Of a stretch of 64,000 bases of DNA, positions 35,420-47,900 are shown piece by piece. The stretch comes from Antedon mediterranea (Eukaryota > Echinodermata > Crinoidea > Comatulida > Antedonidae). The notes under the pieces are model-generated. The model was not told the origin of the DNA, ran no database searches, and saw nothing but the letters and a program-made list of their open reading frames with translations. The number at the start of each line of letters is the position of its first letter. Positions within the stretch are counted from its first letter, which is position 1. The stretch is taken from the NCBI RefSeq assembly GCF_964355755.1, contig NC_092670.1, positions 22,567,201-22,631,200 of the forward strand. Reading direction: 5' to 3'. The translations under genes were made by a program, and so were the position numbers.

Positions 35420-37432
35420 GGATGCTAGTCAAGTCGCCCCATCGCAAAGTCGCCCCATACAAAGTCGCCCCTTACACAGTCGCCCCATCGCAAAGTCGCC
35501 CCAAAACAAAGTCGCCCCGACACAGTCGCCCCATCGCAAAGTCGCCCCATCGCAAAGTCGCCCCAACGCAAAGTCGCCCCATCGCAAAGTCGCCCCATCA
35601 CAAAGTCGCCCTATCGCAAAGTCGCCCCAAAACGTTAAAAAATAGTTTACAAGTGCGTAAAATGTCGCAATGATACACAAAATAACACGGAACGTGTAGG
35701 CATAAAAAGGGGAAGCCCCGCCATGTAGTCTCAGGTCACACGATCGGCACGCACCCCCATCATCAGAGAGGAAGCACCCGACTAATCACTCCGCGGTCGC
35801 ACTAACGTGCTAGCTTACCAGAGGGAAACCCCCGTAATTACTCCGCCGTTGTCGTCGTACTACAACGCACCATCTGAAAATGGGGAAACCCCGCCGGAGT
35901 TTTACGATGATATCAGTCGCGTTCGAAATCGGTCGCGTTTAAATTTAGTCGCGATAAAATGATGTTATACGATCTAGATTATTTTTACTTTGGTCGATGA
36001 ATATGTATTATTATTACTAGACCTATATTAATAATTTGTAAACATAGTTTAAGATTATAATATTCCAGCATAATGTCATTTAGCAGTAGGCCTACATAAT
36101 TATTTAAATGTGAAATATTTTATAGGAAACGTAGGCTACGTCTGTGTCTTTTATTTTATATGCAATAAATTACGTAAAACAATTTATTTATAAACATTCA
36201 GTTTACTATTATATACATAGTATTACGTAATGAACATTGATTGTAAGCCTGGAAAGGCAATCCCATCATTATATCCGTTATAAAATTGCATCATATCACC
36301 ACTATATGTCGTAAATGATGACGTGCGTGTGTGTATTCGTCGTACGTCCGTGTACGTATTATTCCGTGCCTCTTCACTGTCTTGTTTAATTTAAAATTAA
36401 ATAAATACCCGATATGAGGATATTTATTAGGCATGATAATTAGAATGTTCTAGGCCTAACCTTGAAAAGAATTTCTTCAGTAAAATGATCATTGTGCTGT
36501 TGAATAAAAGGCGACTCGCCATCTGAAACATTCTCTGAAACCAATCGGAGCTGCGCCTTCTGGTATCTGTTTCCTCTCAGCTGCTACGTCTTTCTGCTGA
36601 CCGTCGGGGATTCCCCTTTTTAAAAAACACGCACACGATACTGTACGATGGTTTTTCCATGGTCAAAATGTAGCGTTTTAATTTTACTAAAATACCTGCA
36701 TGTAAAACAATCATATCGGCGATGAAATCCTTTTTTTTTATTTCTTTATTTTGAAAAGTCATTATAAAATTAAGACACATAACTTGTCAATAAATGTAAA
36801 ATGATCAATAAGTAGCCTATAACACTCATTGTCTTACAACACTGTTATTGTTTTAACTACTGTAAATCTATAGGAAGGCCTAGGCTACTACACATTTATA
36901 CATTTATTATATTATCCTAAAAAATTAGCTGGTATCCACGCGTAGGTTGAAGAAAGATTCGTAATTGTGGCTCTGGTAACTAATTTTAAAATCATATTAA
37001 ATTAACATTTTCGAAACTATAAATCAGGGATAATCTTTTTAGAACTTTCAAACAAGGGACTATTTTTTTAATGATTTTTAAAAAGCACATCACTCCATTA
37101 AAACCTGTAAAATAAAAATTAAAACACAAATTATGTATATAGGATAAACTACTGTATACGACATTAGCGCGACCAAAGTAACAACGCAATCGATATCAAA
37201 CGCAACCAATATGATTAAAACCGTGGGCGACTTTGCGATGGGGCGACTTTGCGTTGGGGCGACTTTGCGATGGGGCGAATTTGCGATGGGGCGACTTTGT
37301 AATGGGGCGACTTTGCGATGGGGCGACTGTGCCGGGGCGACTTTGTTTTGGGGCGACTTTGCGATGGGGCGACTTTGTATTGGGCGACTTTGTATGGGGC
37401 GACTTTGCGATGGGGCGACTTGACTGGATCCC
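35420..37432. mobile_element. TU-like foldback transposon with inverted minisatellite arms
   Basis: Left arm 35427-35633 is about 13 copies of a 16-bp unit (CATCGCAAAGTCGCCC). Right arm 37224-37425 is the same array in reverse complement. Outer ends match as inverted repeats (left GGATGCTAGTCAAGTCGCCC, right complement GGGATCCAGTCAAGTCGCCC). An 8-bp direct repeat, ACTATGAC, flanks the element at 35412-35419 and 37433-37440. Length is 2,013 bp. The roughly 1.6-kb middle has no transposase-like frame. Sea urchin TU elements and Drosophila FB elements have this architecture, TU with 8-bp target duplications as I recall. Repeat-encoded frames such as the KVAPSQSRP runs are not genes. Confidence 0.85.
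35707..35904 (+). repeat. Cluster of GGGGAA..CCCC half-palindromes inside the foldback element
   Basis: Four related motifs spaced about 50-70 bp apart: GGGGAAGCCCC (about 35709), GAGGAAGCACCC (about 35768), GGGAAACCCCC (about 35822) and GGGGAAACCCC (about 35881). Three are followed by C/T-rich ..CCGCC or CTCCGC blocks. A related GGGGATTCCCC is at about 36605. Function unknown. Confidence 0.5.
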
Positions 37433-38281
37433 ACTATGACTACTAGGCTAGGCTCAGATACAACATGCATCCATCCAATTCACCCACACCCGCCGCGCGA
37501 AGTGTCTGTCCCATCTAGCTAGGCCTATCTAGGTATGCTAGCTCTTTAGCTATGTATAGATAGGCCTGCCCTATCATAGCCTATAAATATAATATTATAG
37601 CCTACTAGGCCTATGCCTAGCCTGAATGACTCAAGTTTATTAAGGTATATAGAATGCCTAAAATACAATGTTTACACACTGCATTCAAGTTGAATAAGAA
37701 TTAATAATATCGGTTAAAACAAATGTTATAATAACGTGGAGACCTACATTATTTATCAAGATTTTGGAGTTGTATTAAACTGGAAAGAAATTATCGCTAA
37801 ATTAAAATGGCGACTTTCGTAAAAGGCTTGCAACTTATCCGGTAAATAAAGTGCACGTTCGGAACAACATCGTCAAAAAAACCACGTCGCATACTCTACC
37901 GCCCTCTTCAGTACGTCAGTATTATTTTTACGTACGGTATACTATTTTAACCTAATCTTAGTCCAAAGAGGAGGCTTAGGCCTAACTAGTACTACAGTAT
38001 TACTCAAATGAAAGAGAGGTATTTCTTTTGTAGAATAACAATAGGCGCAAAAAGTAAGAAGAAAGAGGGTAGAAAAAGATAGATGGCAGTTATAGTAAAA
38101 AAGAGAGACCGTCTGGCTAGCTAGAGACTAGGCCTAGCTAGGCTACTACAGTAGTTTAAGTTTGGACATAATCATTAGTTTACATAGGCCTAGCAGTAAG
38201 TTTAAGTAAGTAACTAAAGTTTAGGCTGTATATTATAGTGTGTGGTTCAGCAGAGTAGAGAATAGGATTACAAAGCAGACG

Positions 38282-38850
38282 TCATCCTGATAATTCGCTG
38301 TGATCAGGTTGCCAAAGGATGACGCTCAGAGGATAGTACACGAGAGGTAGCGATTGAAAGTTAACGAGCGATACCAACTTATCCTCTCGCACATCAATGT
38401 TCCAATCGCTCTGTGAATTATAGCACAGAACCTGATACCAGGTACGGAACGCTTCGCATCTGTCCACAGTGTGCCATAGGGCCTGGAACCGATTAAGCAC
38501 ACACAATACTTGGACTGTCCGTCGTACTCCATGAGCCTGTGTGCACCGCACAGGTCATCGCTGCAGTCATTTTTTCTTCCTGCAACAAACGTACACCAAC
38601 AACAAAACCAGCAAACAACGGCGCTGTCATTCGCCATTTAGAACACTACCGTTTGTAGTTTTGCTATTTGCCGCTGCGGAGAAGAAGTCTTCTGCCCTGC
38701 CTGTTATCGAAGCGCCCATCGTTTTGTTTCCAACATCGACCTTGATCATCTTTGTGTCCATTGAAAAAATTATTATGATGAAGGTGAACAAAACGACTGC
38801 CGTGGTCAAGATCTCAGAAGTCTTTTTGGATATGACAGGTTTGTGGTAGG
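38282..38850 (-). other. Unassigned open region, possible exon(s)
   Basis: The region is more GC-rich than its surroundings, with overlapping open frames on both strands. On the minus strand one frame has a hydrophobic stretch (TTAVVLFTFIIIIF) followed by a Ser/Asn-rich segment and a stop at about 38627. Another frame (38551-38282) is open for 89 codons. I recognise no domain. It could be an exon of a poorly conserved gene, a transposon remnant or a CpG-rich promoter region. Confidence 0.25.
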
Positions 38851-39165
38851 AATGACGCGTGTTGATCCACTTGATCTGTGCTGATCATCGACACATGCTA
38901 TAAAAGGAATACGGATATACTGTATTCTTGAAGTATGAAAAAAAGTTAATCAACAAACACATCCTCTTTGCACACGTACTGTATGTTTCATTTTCCTCCA
39001 TCTGTTGTCTTTAAAAACATTTTCATCTTTTGAACATTTTACTCTTTTGCTCCAACAGACTAATGATATTTTTTTGTTTCTTGATAATAGGACAAGAAGT
39101 TGTAGGGCCCTCTGAAAAATGTAATTAATTAAGTGTTTTTGTTGTTATTCTTTACTCAACTTAAA

Positions 39166-39255
39166 ATGTCTAGAAAACTAATATCTAAAAACCTAAGACC
39201 TAATAAGATATCTTATTAGGTCTTTGTTTTGTAGATATTAGTTTTCTCTAGACAT
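39166..39255. repeat. Near-perfect 90-bp palindrome
   Basis: ATGTCTAGAAAACTAATATC ... AGACCTAATAAGA meets TCTTATTAGGTCT ... GATATTAGTTTTCTCTAGAC at a central GATATC. Stem is about 43 bp with few mismatches. No coding content. Confidence 0.75.
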
Positions 39256-39480
39256 CCTCAGCTTGGATCAGATAAATTTAACGTTTTCCTGTTTTCTTGT
39301 TAATTTCCAATATTCTTTCATTTCTGTCATCGTTTGTTGTTGTCATCATCATCGTCATCATCATCACCATCATTCAGACAATTGAAATAAAAGGAAACAA
39401 TTTTTTTCTCTTCTATATACTATAAGTATTTAATTTCACCAAAATATAAAATTACAAAATATATATGTACAAAAATAGTA

Positions 39481-40060
39481 TCAAAAATTTAAATTACAGT
39501 TTTTACAGTAAAAAGTCAAACAAATCAGTGCTTTCTGAATTTCGCTTTTTTTAAAAAAAACTACTATGTTCTCGTTCTTTTCTGTCCGATTTGAGAGAAG
39601 ATAACATGTCTTCGTATTATTCTTTTGTCCAGTTGGCTGTCCTGTCCTCTTTTTCTTTCTTAATTGCATCTCTCTTTCTCTCCCATTCCTTTGTCTTTGA
39701 TTCAACATTTCCTTTACTTGAATTCCAGTTAAGTGAGGCCATTTGTTGATGTCATCTGGCATAGCGATTGTATCGGTGGAAATTGGCAGTGTTTGTACTG
39801 AATAGACATTTGCAAGCGACACTGAATGTTGATGATTTAGATCAAAAATGTCCAACTTTGTAAGCTCACATTGAACTGGTCTATTCACGTCCTTCATGGT
39901 TATAAAGTTTTGCATGAGCATTAATTCCAAATCATGCCTTTCTTTCTGTCTGGCGGCTTGTTTCCTTAATGCTTCAGCCTTAACCCGGAGTCTAGATCTG
40001 TTGCTCGATGATTAGTTTTCAGAGCTTGTGCAACTCGCTGAATCATTTGATTCAATGTCA
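39481..40060 (-). pseudogene. Decayed BEL/Pao-like LTR retrotransposon fragment
   Basis: On the minus strand, a Ser-rich start (MSDIESNDSASCTSSEN, then a stop) is followed by a charged gag-like helix (RLRVKAEALRKQAARQKERH). It runs into VQCELTKLDIFDLNHQHSVS and a DDINKWPHLTGI segment, the string typical of BEL/Pao pol just upstream of the DUF1758/RT region. Gag start and pol middle are directly adjacent, so a large internal deletion is inferred. The last roughly 40 codons are unrelated. CRE-like TGACGTCA lies at about 40112. Confidence 0.5.
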
Positions 40061-40179
40061 GACATCTTAGAGATTATTGCAATAGAAGAGATTTTAAACT
40101 TACGTAACCTTGACGTCACAGTGCGGTTCTGGGAGTCAAAACGAATTAAACACATTCACAAAGGATAAAATAATGTTTA

Positions 40180-40320
40180 TTCAACACAGCAGCAATGGAA
40201 CGAACGATGAACAAATGATTGAACGATTGATTGAACGGTCGAACGAATAGTTGGACGAACAAATGATGATTAGACTGATGTTGAACGAACGATAAGTTAG
40301 ATGATTGAATGTTTTAAACT
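40180..40320 (+). repeat. Degenerate short tandem repeat rich in GAACGA / GATTGAA
   Basis: Repeated GAACGAACGATGAACAAATG-like units with variants (ATGATTGAACGATTGATTGA) over about 140 bp. No coding sense. Confidence 0.6.
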
Positions 40321-41047
40321 GTAAATAATTGATAATTAAAACTGTCTTAGTGATTGAATAATGAATTGGTATAACAAATTTAAAACAACTAAACTAAATT
40401 CAAAAATCATATTAAACTACAGTAAATGTACGTAATACGCATAAACTAAATTAATGATCAAATCTGTATCATAATCATAAATTCGACTTAACCGTAAATC
40501 ACAGCTCAAAATATGCCTTACTTGGCCCATCGGAATAATCAAACAAATGAATTAGCATTAATGATAATTAATCTATAATAGTATAGCTGAGTATTACACT
40601 ACACCGAAATATACTGTATGAAGCTAAAATAGTAATACTCACTATTATCAGACTGTTTAAGACAGTACTTGGCAACAAAGAGTATTTAATTGTTGTCAAC
40701 CTTAATTGTTAATGCTGCAATCATCTGTAATTATCTAAGCTTCAGTTAATCATGTAAAAATGTGCCATGTCTAGCTAGGATCTGTGGTACTGTATAAACA
40801 CTGATTCAACCATGGAGGTTACCTCAAAGTTCCAACATAAAGTATTAGTCTAAGCCGAGACAATGCCCAACCAACTGAAGTGGATGTCGACTAACTTAAT
40901 GAATGAAAAGTCGTTTGATTCTAGGTTGATAGAAAAAAAGCAATCAGTAAATTATTTAGTGTCATATTAATTTCTTATGTTTATTAAAAATATTTATTTT
41001 TTTAATTCCTTATTAGACGCAACGACAACAACAGGAGGGCGTTCAAA

Positions 41048-43051
41048 ATGGTACAAGCTTCTAGTAACAGAAGAACATTGCATTTAAATGCGTTTGCTTA
41101 CTCTTTAACAACATTTGGTGCAAGTCTAATGACAGGCGTCTTTAGTTTTTACTATGTTAAATTATTCCTAAATAAGTACGAGATTTCTGAATCATGGTTT
41201 CAAATTTCGCAGGTAGTTTACCTTCTTTGGAATGCCATCAATGACCCTCTGTTTGCTTATTTCCAAGATAACTCAAACATTGCTGTCTTTCGACAGCGTA
41301 GATTATCAATACTGTACGGAGCACCAATCTTTGCTGTTTCTTTTCTTTTCCCTTGGTTTCCCTGGCGTGACTATGAAAAAAACGACTGGTTGTGTGGCGT
41401 ACATTTAATGGTAACATTGTCATTTTATGATGCTTTGTATACCTTTGTATTGCTCGCTCAGTGCGCCCTCTTTGCTGAGATATCTACCAAGTACGAAGAT
41501 CGTATACTTTTGACGAATTGGAGCCAAATTGCTAAAACCCTTGGAGCTACTAGCGTCTTCTTCACAGAGTTTATATCCAATAGCATGCAGAATTTTCAAG
41601 CATTTCAAATGTGCTGCGTGCTTATTGCATTCGTTGGCTGGTTATCGATGACCTACACAGGTCGCAATGTTCACACTCATCAGGACGCAATGTTCGAAAA
41701 ACAAAAGTCAGAGTCTCTGCTCGAACCGGAAAAAATACAACTGTCTTTGTATAACAGCTTTAAGCAGATATGCTTTGAGAAGAACTTTCTATGTTTCATA
41801 GGAACCAACTTTCTGATGGTTTTCCATATACAGTATTTAGTAAGCTTTCTGGCAATCCTTGGAGATCAACTTATACCAGATGATGATATTAGTAGTTTTT
41901 CACGGAAAGTAGTGTACGGATCCACTCAGATCCTGCCTCAGGTAATATATTATATTACACACTCGGTAACATACAAACAAATACACAAACTCGCAAATAA
42001 ACAGACAAATAATAATATTTATAATAATGTTCAAATTAATATAGCACAAAATGCAAGCACTGAACAATCAACAAAAAATGTAAAAAAAAGTTAATTTGAA
42101 ATTGCAACTTAAAAAGGTGAAACCAAAGTGATTGAACCTCCTTAGCAGAGGTAATAATATGAATAAATAATTCTCATTTACAGGTGTTGGTGTTGCTGTT
42201 AAGCTCGACAGTTTCAAAAATAGGATACTACAGTCTAATGGTTTGTTCCTTCTATCTCAAGCTTATCTTGGCATCATTAATGTTCCTGCTTGGGCCTACA
42301 CATACATGGTTTATTGCTTTCTTTTTACTTTTAGATTGGTATGTTTTAATTTTTATTTTATATAAATAATTTATTTGCCGAGTGAATAGATAGAGTAACC
42401 TCTATGATAGCGCCATATCCGTAATAGCTTTTCAACAACATTCTTCTCCCCTGAGGGTCATTGTCGGGTCACATCATGTCATTGTCTGCCAACTACGGTG
42501 CTATTACATCTATCCACAATATTCTTAGGCATGTTATAATATAATAGTATGGAATATGTTATTCATTATATTGATTCACTTTGTGGTTTTTACCTCTTTT
42601 TAGTGGTTTATCAAATGCCGTTTTTAATTTTGCAAATCTTCCACTGTCTGACATTATTGATGATGACCAACAACGGCACCAACGCAAGTAAGTTTTACCG
42701 TCATAGATTAACAATTTTTTTTTAATGAATTTAAATCCACAGACTGTTAATTTTTTCAATTTATTTTTCAGGAGTCCACTATCATCTTCCGTGTTTGGCT
42801 TCAATGCCCTTTTTACTAAACCAGCTCAGTCGTTTGCTCCAATGTTGGTTGTAAGTATTCTCAATAGCCATGGTTACACTGAGATGAAACACGGAACAGC
42901 CTCAGAAGATCAGAGTGAAGAACTGCATGCTGCGATGTTCAACATTCTGTGTTTGCTTCCAATAGCTATTGCTGTTCTGCAGCTGATTGTATGGAGACCT
43001 TACTCAATACGATCCAGTCATAAGATTGTTCCAGTTCATCTAGAAAATTGA
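41048..43051 (+). CDS. MFSD13A: MFSD13A (TMEM180)-like major facilitator protein
   Basis: Four coding exons, 41048-41941, 42184-42338, 42604-42687 and 42772-43051, join in phase to 470 aa (human protein about 517). The protein is a polytopic plasma-membrane protein of the GPH-type major facilitator fold; its substrate is not established. Signatures are the N-terminal FYYVKLFLNKYEI, VVYLLWNAINDPLFAYFQD (the conserved 'LLWN..NDPLFG...D' motif) and a C-terminal NALFTKPAQSFAPMLVV...Y segment. About 11-12 hydrophobic helices are visible. The acceptor at 41016 precedes the ATG by 31 nt, so the 5' UTR is spliced from an upstream exon not located. Frame 41942-42094 beyond the first donor is intronic read-through. 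The loop after helix 6 (MFEKQKSESLLEPEKIQ) is cytosolic-like. AATAAA lies at 43217. Confidence 0.9.
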
Positions 43052-43216
43052 AATAAGCATAAATTTCTTGCCATTTTTTTTACAAGCATATTATGCATGT
43101 AAATCTTAAAAAGTCTCTTGTTACAGTACTGTAATATTTATTTAGCAAATACAACTTTACCTGGAGAAGGTAATTATGAGCCCAAACAGAAAAACTGCTC
43201 TTATTTATTAATACAA

Positions 43217-43222
43217 ATAAAA
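43217..43222 (+). terminator. Candidate polyadenylation signal of MFSD13A-like gene
   Basis: AATAAA about 165 nt after the stop codon at 43051. Confidence 0.4.
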
Positions 43223-43782
43223 CATTAGTAGTAGCAGTAGAAAATTATTTTAAAACAGTTTTTCACCACACAAAAATATTAATACATGATCAATAAACCC
43301 AGAAAAGAACCTACTATACAAAATGCATTATAAACATATTCATATTTATTGTATTGTACGTTGACATTGTTGGTAGTTTGAGATCAGGTTTGGTGAGTGG
43401 TTGAGCTTCAAAGTCTGAAAGACGTAGAACTCCGTTTCAGATTTGGTTACAAAGTTTCTTTCATATTCTAGAAATGACTTTTCAATGTAATATTTAGAGT
43501 GTATATCTAAGATATGGTACTTGTTAAATACAGTGCAATACACAACTGTACGGTAATCAATTTTACCATTTCTTTTTCTCTTTTTACTCTTTTTGCAGCT
43601 GCATTTTGCCTAATAAAGAAATGTTTTATTAACTGAATAAAAATTGTAATATGAAATTTGTATTTTGTATATTGTTCTTGGGTATGCATTTTTAAATTGT
43701 GGGCTCTTGTAAATAGATATAATAGTTTCAAAAGTACGAAGAAATATTTATGAAAAAAAAATCTAATCGAAAAAAAAAATTT

Positions 43783-43863
43783 GGCAGCGGTGGGATTCGA
43801 ACCCACGCCATCGAAATGACTGGTGCCTAAAACCAGCGCCTTAGACCACTCGGCCACGCTACC
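43783..43863 (-). tRNA. trnL-UAG: tRNA-Leu (anticodon UAG)
   Basis: On the minus strand, GGTAGCGTGGCCGAGTGGTC begins the acceptor and D arms (A box GTGGCCGAGTGG). The anticodon arm is CTGGT-TTTAGGC-ACCAG with anticodon TAG (reads CUA). A long variable arm follows, then GGTTCGAATCC (B box), and CCGCTGCC closes the acceptor stem (GGTAGCG with CGCTGCC, one G-U). Class II length of 81 nt, no intron. A T-run follows on the minus strand, suitable as a Pol III stop. Confidence 0.95.
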
Positions 43864-44912
43864 TTGAACAGATTGAAAGTATTTTTATTGGACATCACCA
43901 CTTAATACATAAATGTTAATATTTGTTGAATATTGCTTTACTTTTCTTGATATTTTTTACTAGCTATAATAACTCTTACTAATAATTACATTTTTTTAAA
44001 TTTATAAAATTGTTAATTTCAACATTTCGTTTATTTTTTAACTTCAAATGAATATTCATGCCTGGTAACGGTTCAATGATTTTAATGAATATGCAAAAGA
44101 TGTACAAAATACAACAACATCTCATGTGTGTACTGTCACGTCGTCATAGGCGGTGAAGCATGACAGTGGTGTTGATAAAATTAATAATAAATATCCAGTC
44201 AGAGCAGCAGCCTACACTGTAGGCCTTCTCATTTTCTTTCACAAAAGCATCTCTGAGTTTAATGCCTTCAATACTATTAAATATAATATGGTAACATACA
44301 ATATATCATTGTAGAGAGACGGATATCTTTGCAGTTTTTATCTCGAATGTAAAGTAAGTGCAAAAGTTTTTTTCCCAGGCCAGGCCATCTTCTCACGTGG
44401 TGTCGTACGTATGTGGGATGTATGTCTACTCAGACCAGGCATCCTTCTTGCAGGAGTGTGACCTACATTCAGTTGAGAATAAATATAGGCTAGGCTAGCA
44501 TATTGAAAAATGCACTCTCCCTTGAATTTAGTAAACTATGCTAATCTATCAATTTAAATGAATGAAATATTAATTTTTTTCCTTTTTTTAACTTTTTTAT
44601 TTAATGTTTTACTTTTTTTAGTAATTTATTTTTAGATTATATACAGTATTATAAAATAATTATAGTAAATGATAAGTAAAGGCCAATTGAACTTCTAATT
44701 AGTTTAGGTCAAATTATTGCTTTTTGGTGCTATTCTTAGTGTAGGCCTAGAGCAACCAATGGAAAGGAAATTTTTGTATAAAAACAGGTGTCATCAGATT
44801 AATTTTCAAGCCATTTTTAACTTTCAATATTTCTTTTACTGTAGGCCATTCTAGAGGAATTATTAAAAGAAAAATTTACTAAATATATTTATTGGTCTAA
44901 GCGCACTACAGC
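43864..44912. other. Intergenic region upstream of EEF2K
   Basis: AT-rich and no open frame of note. It probably contains the EEF2K promoter and 5' UTR. A short inverted pair TGAATATTCATG / TGAATATGCA occurs at about 44049-44094. I do not see a TATA box at a convincing position. Confidence 0.5.
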
Positions 44913-47900
44913 ATGTCAGTCAACATCAATTTGGTACCGGTTGCTATGGATACAGAGGAAGATGATGACTTGAACATAAAAACATTGACAGAGATCGAAG
45001 TAGTTGATCATGTCTCTGCCGTCCACAAACCAATTCCAAGGCCCATTAATATGGCTGTGCGACGGCGGTGGCAGAGGGTTATGAGAAAAGCAATCCAGTG
45101 TACCGATCCATGGGAGGATTTTCACTTGGAGGTGTTTAAGGAAGAGAAAGCCAAGAGATTCAGGTATAATGCCATTGACCAATCATGGGTCGTGGATATG
45201 GTCTTCGTCAAAATGGCTGATGTGGTAAGTGAAGAATAAAAAAAGGCCCTATGTTTTGCTTCATTTTAAATATTTTATTATTTAATCTCATGCAATTTGG
45301 AAAAAAAAGTTGAAAGTAAATTACCATATTTTTTATACCGTTTTGCTGTGAATGTGATAAAGAAGAATAATTGTCATGAAATAAGTCCCTTTTTCAAAAG
45401 TGATTCTACAGGAATAGTGTAAAAAGATTGAAAATCATTCATTCATCGAAAGAACAATCAATTTTACGTAGACAAATAGTTACCAAGTTGTTGATTATAC
45501 AGTCGTGGAAAAAGTCCTTATCTACTGTATTTTATTTTATAGAAAATACAAAAAAATTCCTATTACCCCCACTTTGAAAAAAGCTAAATATTTCATTTAA
45601 GTTTTTATTCAATAATTAAGTGAATTTATTTAATCTATAGCCATTTGCAAATGGAGCCATGAGGGAATGCTTTCGAATGTAAGTATCTCCATTAATTTAC
45701 TTATTTATTAATAAATTAAACACAGTAATAGAAATAGTATTAGTTAATATACAGTACGGGGATAGTCTTTTCTACTTGTCTTCGTAAAACAAAGGAAACG
45801 CCTAATATAATGTTGAAAAAGTGTCCTTGGGACAGGTTCAAATGTCCATGAGGTAGTACTGTGAAGGATTCATGACCAACACAAATGACCTTTGTCATAC
45901 ATGACCCTGTTCAGTATGGCTGATAAACTGTTAACTTATTAATTTCAGTTTTCTTTCAGTGAAATATTCCTTTATTAACACTATCAAACTGTGATATGTG
46001 ACAAAAAAATGTGATGTGCCCATATATGGACATGATGATGTCATCACTACCATATTTGTGCATATCCCTGTGTCATTTGCGTACATCACACTTTTTTTGT
46101 CAAACAAGTTTGATAATGTAAACAGATCCTTAGGAATATATTTTGATATTATTTGATTTCATATACCTATCACTATCATGAAACTGTATGATGGCTATTT
46201 TTACTGCTAGTATGATTTGTACAGTCTGTTCAGATGTAAATGGTTCCTAGTCTGATTTTATTCTTTTTTGGTTATTTATTAGGATATTTTATGGATAATT
46301 CTGTTCAGATGTAAATGGTTCCTCTGATTTTATTCTTTTTTGGTTATTTATTAGGATATTTTATGGATAATTTGTGTATATGTCCTTAGAAACATTGTAC
46401 CATGTATTGTTTACAGACTACCTGTACTATAGAGTACCTTAAAATAAGTTAGTAGTGTCTAAATTGTAATTTACAGACTACCTAAGTACTTTTTAAGGCA
46501 AGGTTAGCTAGTTGTTTGAGTAAGTATTTATTTAACACCAATCAATAATACTGTTTACTCCTTGACCTGAACTTGGTGTAGTCACAACACAGTGGTGTGA
46601 TGATAGCCCTTTGTTACCAAACAATGTTGGTCTGATGTTCATTGCTGAGATGTTCTTTTGTCTGTTGTATAAATAACCTCAGATTTTGCTTATTTCCTTT
46701 CTTGGTTCGTTTATTTGTCCATTTGCTTATTTATTAAGTTTTATCCTAGCTTCAAATTGTTTAACATAAGACTGATCACCTCGCACTTCCATACAACATA
46801 CTTATGCACCAGTCTATAGTCACTAACAATGAACCAAAAAAGTCATAAATGGTTTTAAAAAACAATTTATTAAAGTATACCTTTAATGTATTTATTTAGT
46901 TGGTCATTAATCTAACTGCTTATGATAACACCGTTTTGTAAACAAATAACAGCCATAGCATCACAACAAACTCAAAGGTCAATATGTCTGTTGGATCACT
47001 CCTACACAACAAATTCACTTTCGAGGACACACATCAGACTGTCAGTTAAAGTTCAATTATAAACTAATATGTTTAATCATTTTAATGTTTACAATGTATT
47101 TATTGGGTTTTTCCACTTTCAGAAGAGTCCCCTGATTGTATGCAATGCAATTTTTACTATTTATAATAATGTGCAACAATATGTTGATTCAGTATATCAA
47201 TAATAATAACATTGTAAACAGTAATTCTTGTGTAAATATTTATTCAAATAACTATTAAATCATTACACTGATAGATGTTGGTCTATATTAAGAGTACTGT
47301 AATAAATTTATACAGATATTGGTTTTTTCCATTTTTTGGAAAGTCCCCTGATTACAATGCAAACAACTATTTTGTGTAACTGGTTTTTTTATAGGTGGGA
47401 GAAAGGTGGGGTTTACAATGGAAGACTATTAAATAATAACATTGGATTGCAATGCACAAACAAATAGACGAGTTTCATTCATTCAATCTTAATTATGTAT
47501 AATTAACAAAAAAATAAACTGTACTTTACTGTTAATGTTATGTTTTTTTTACGTAAGAGTGGGTGGGGATGTTGGAAGAAACCACAACCTACCGTACATA
47601 TCAAGTCACAAGTTCCAGTATAACTATATGTTAGCCTGAGTGTACTTAAGCAACATACACTTTTATTACAGGACTATTTTTGTAAATAAGCATTTAAAGT
47701 TTTGACTATTAATATTGTAAACAGTCTGTTGACTTGATTATGATGACTCCTAACTGCTTTGTCATGCTTTGATAAGATCTGTCTATACTGCTGGTCAGTT
47801 TGTACCATCTGTTATTACCAATTCCTTCCCATTGCAGCATGCTTTATCGTTAAACCTCTACAAGCATAAGTTTTAGATACTAACAGTATTTGTTAATGTA

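Noticed and set aside
35400-35680. Open frames of 80 or more codons in three frames, rich in Ser-Arg-Pro or Gly-Arg-Leu
   Set aside because: They are translations of the 16-bp repeat arm of the foldback element; the same frames appear in the opposite arm at 37211-37470. No gene.
37807-37842. ATG followed by 12 codons (MATFVKGLQLIR) and a GTAAAT donor-like site, possible first exon of an unknown gene
   Set aside because: Short, with no identifiable downstream exon in phase; it could equally be chance or an untranslated exon.
43507-43857. 116-codon minus-strand frame starting MAEWSKALVLGTS
   Set aside because: Its first 80 nt are the tRNA-Leu gene read as protein, a common false ORF; the rest is low-complexity.
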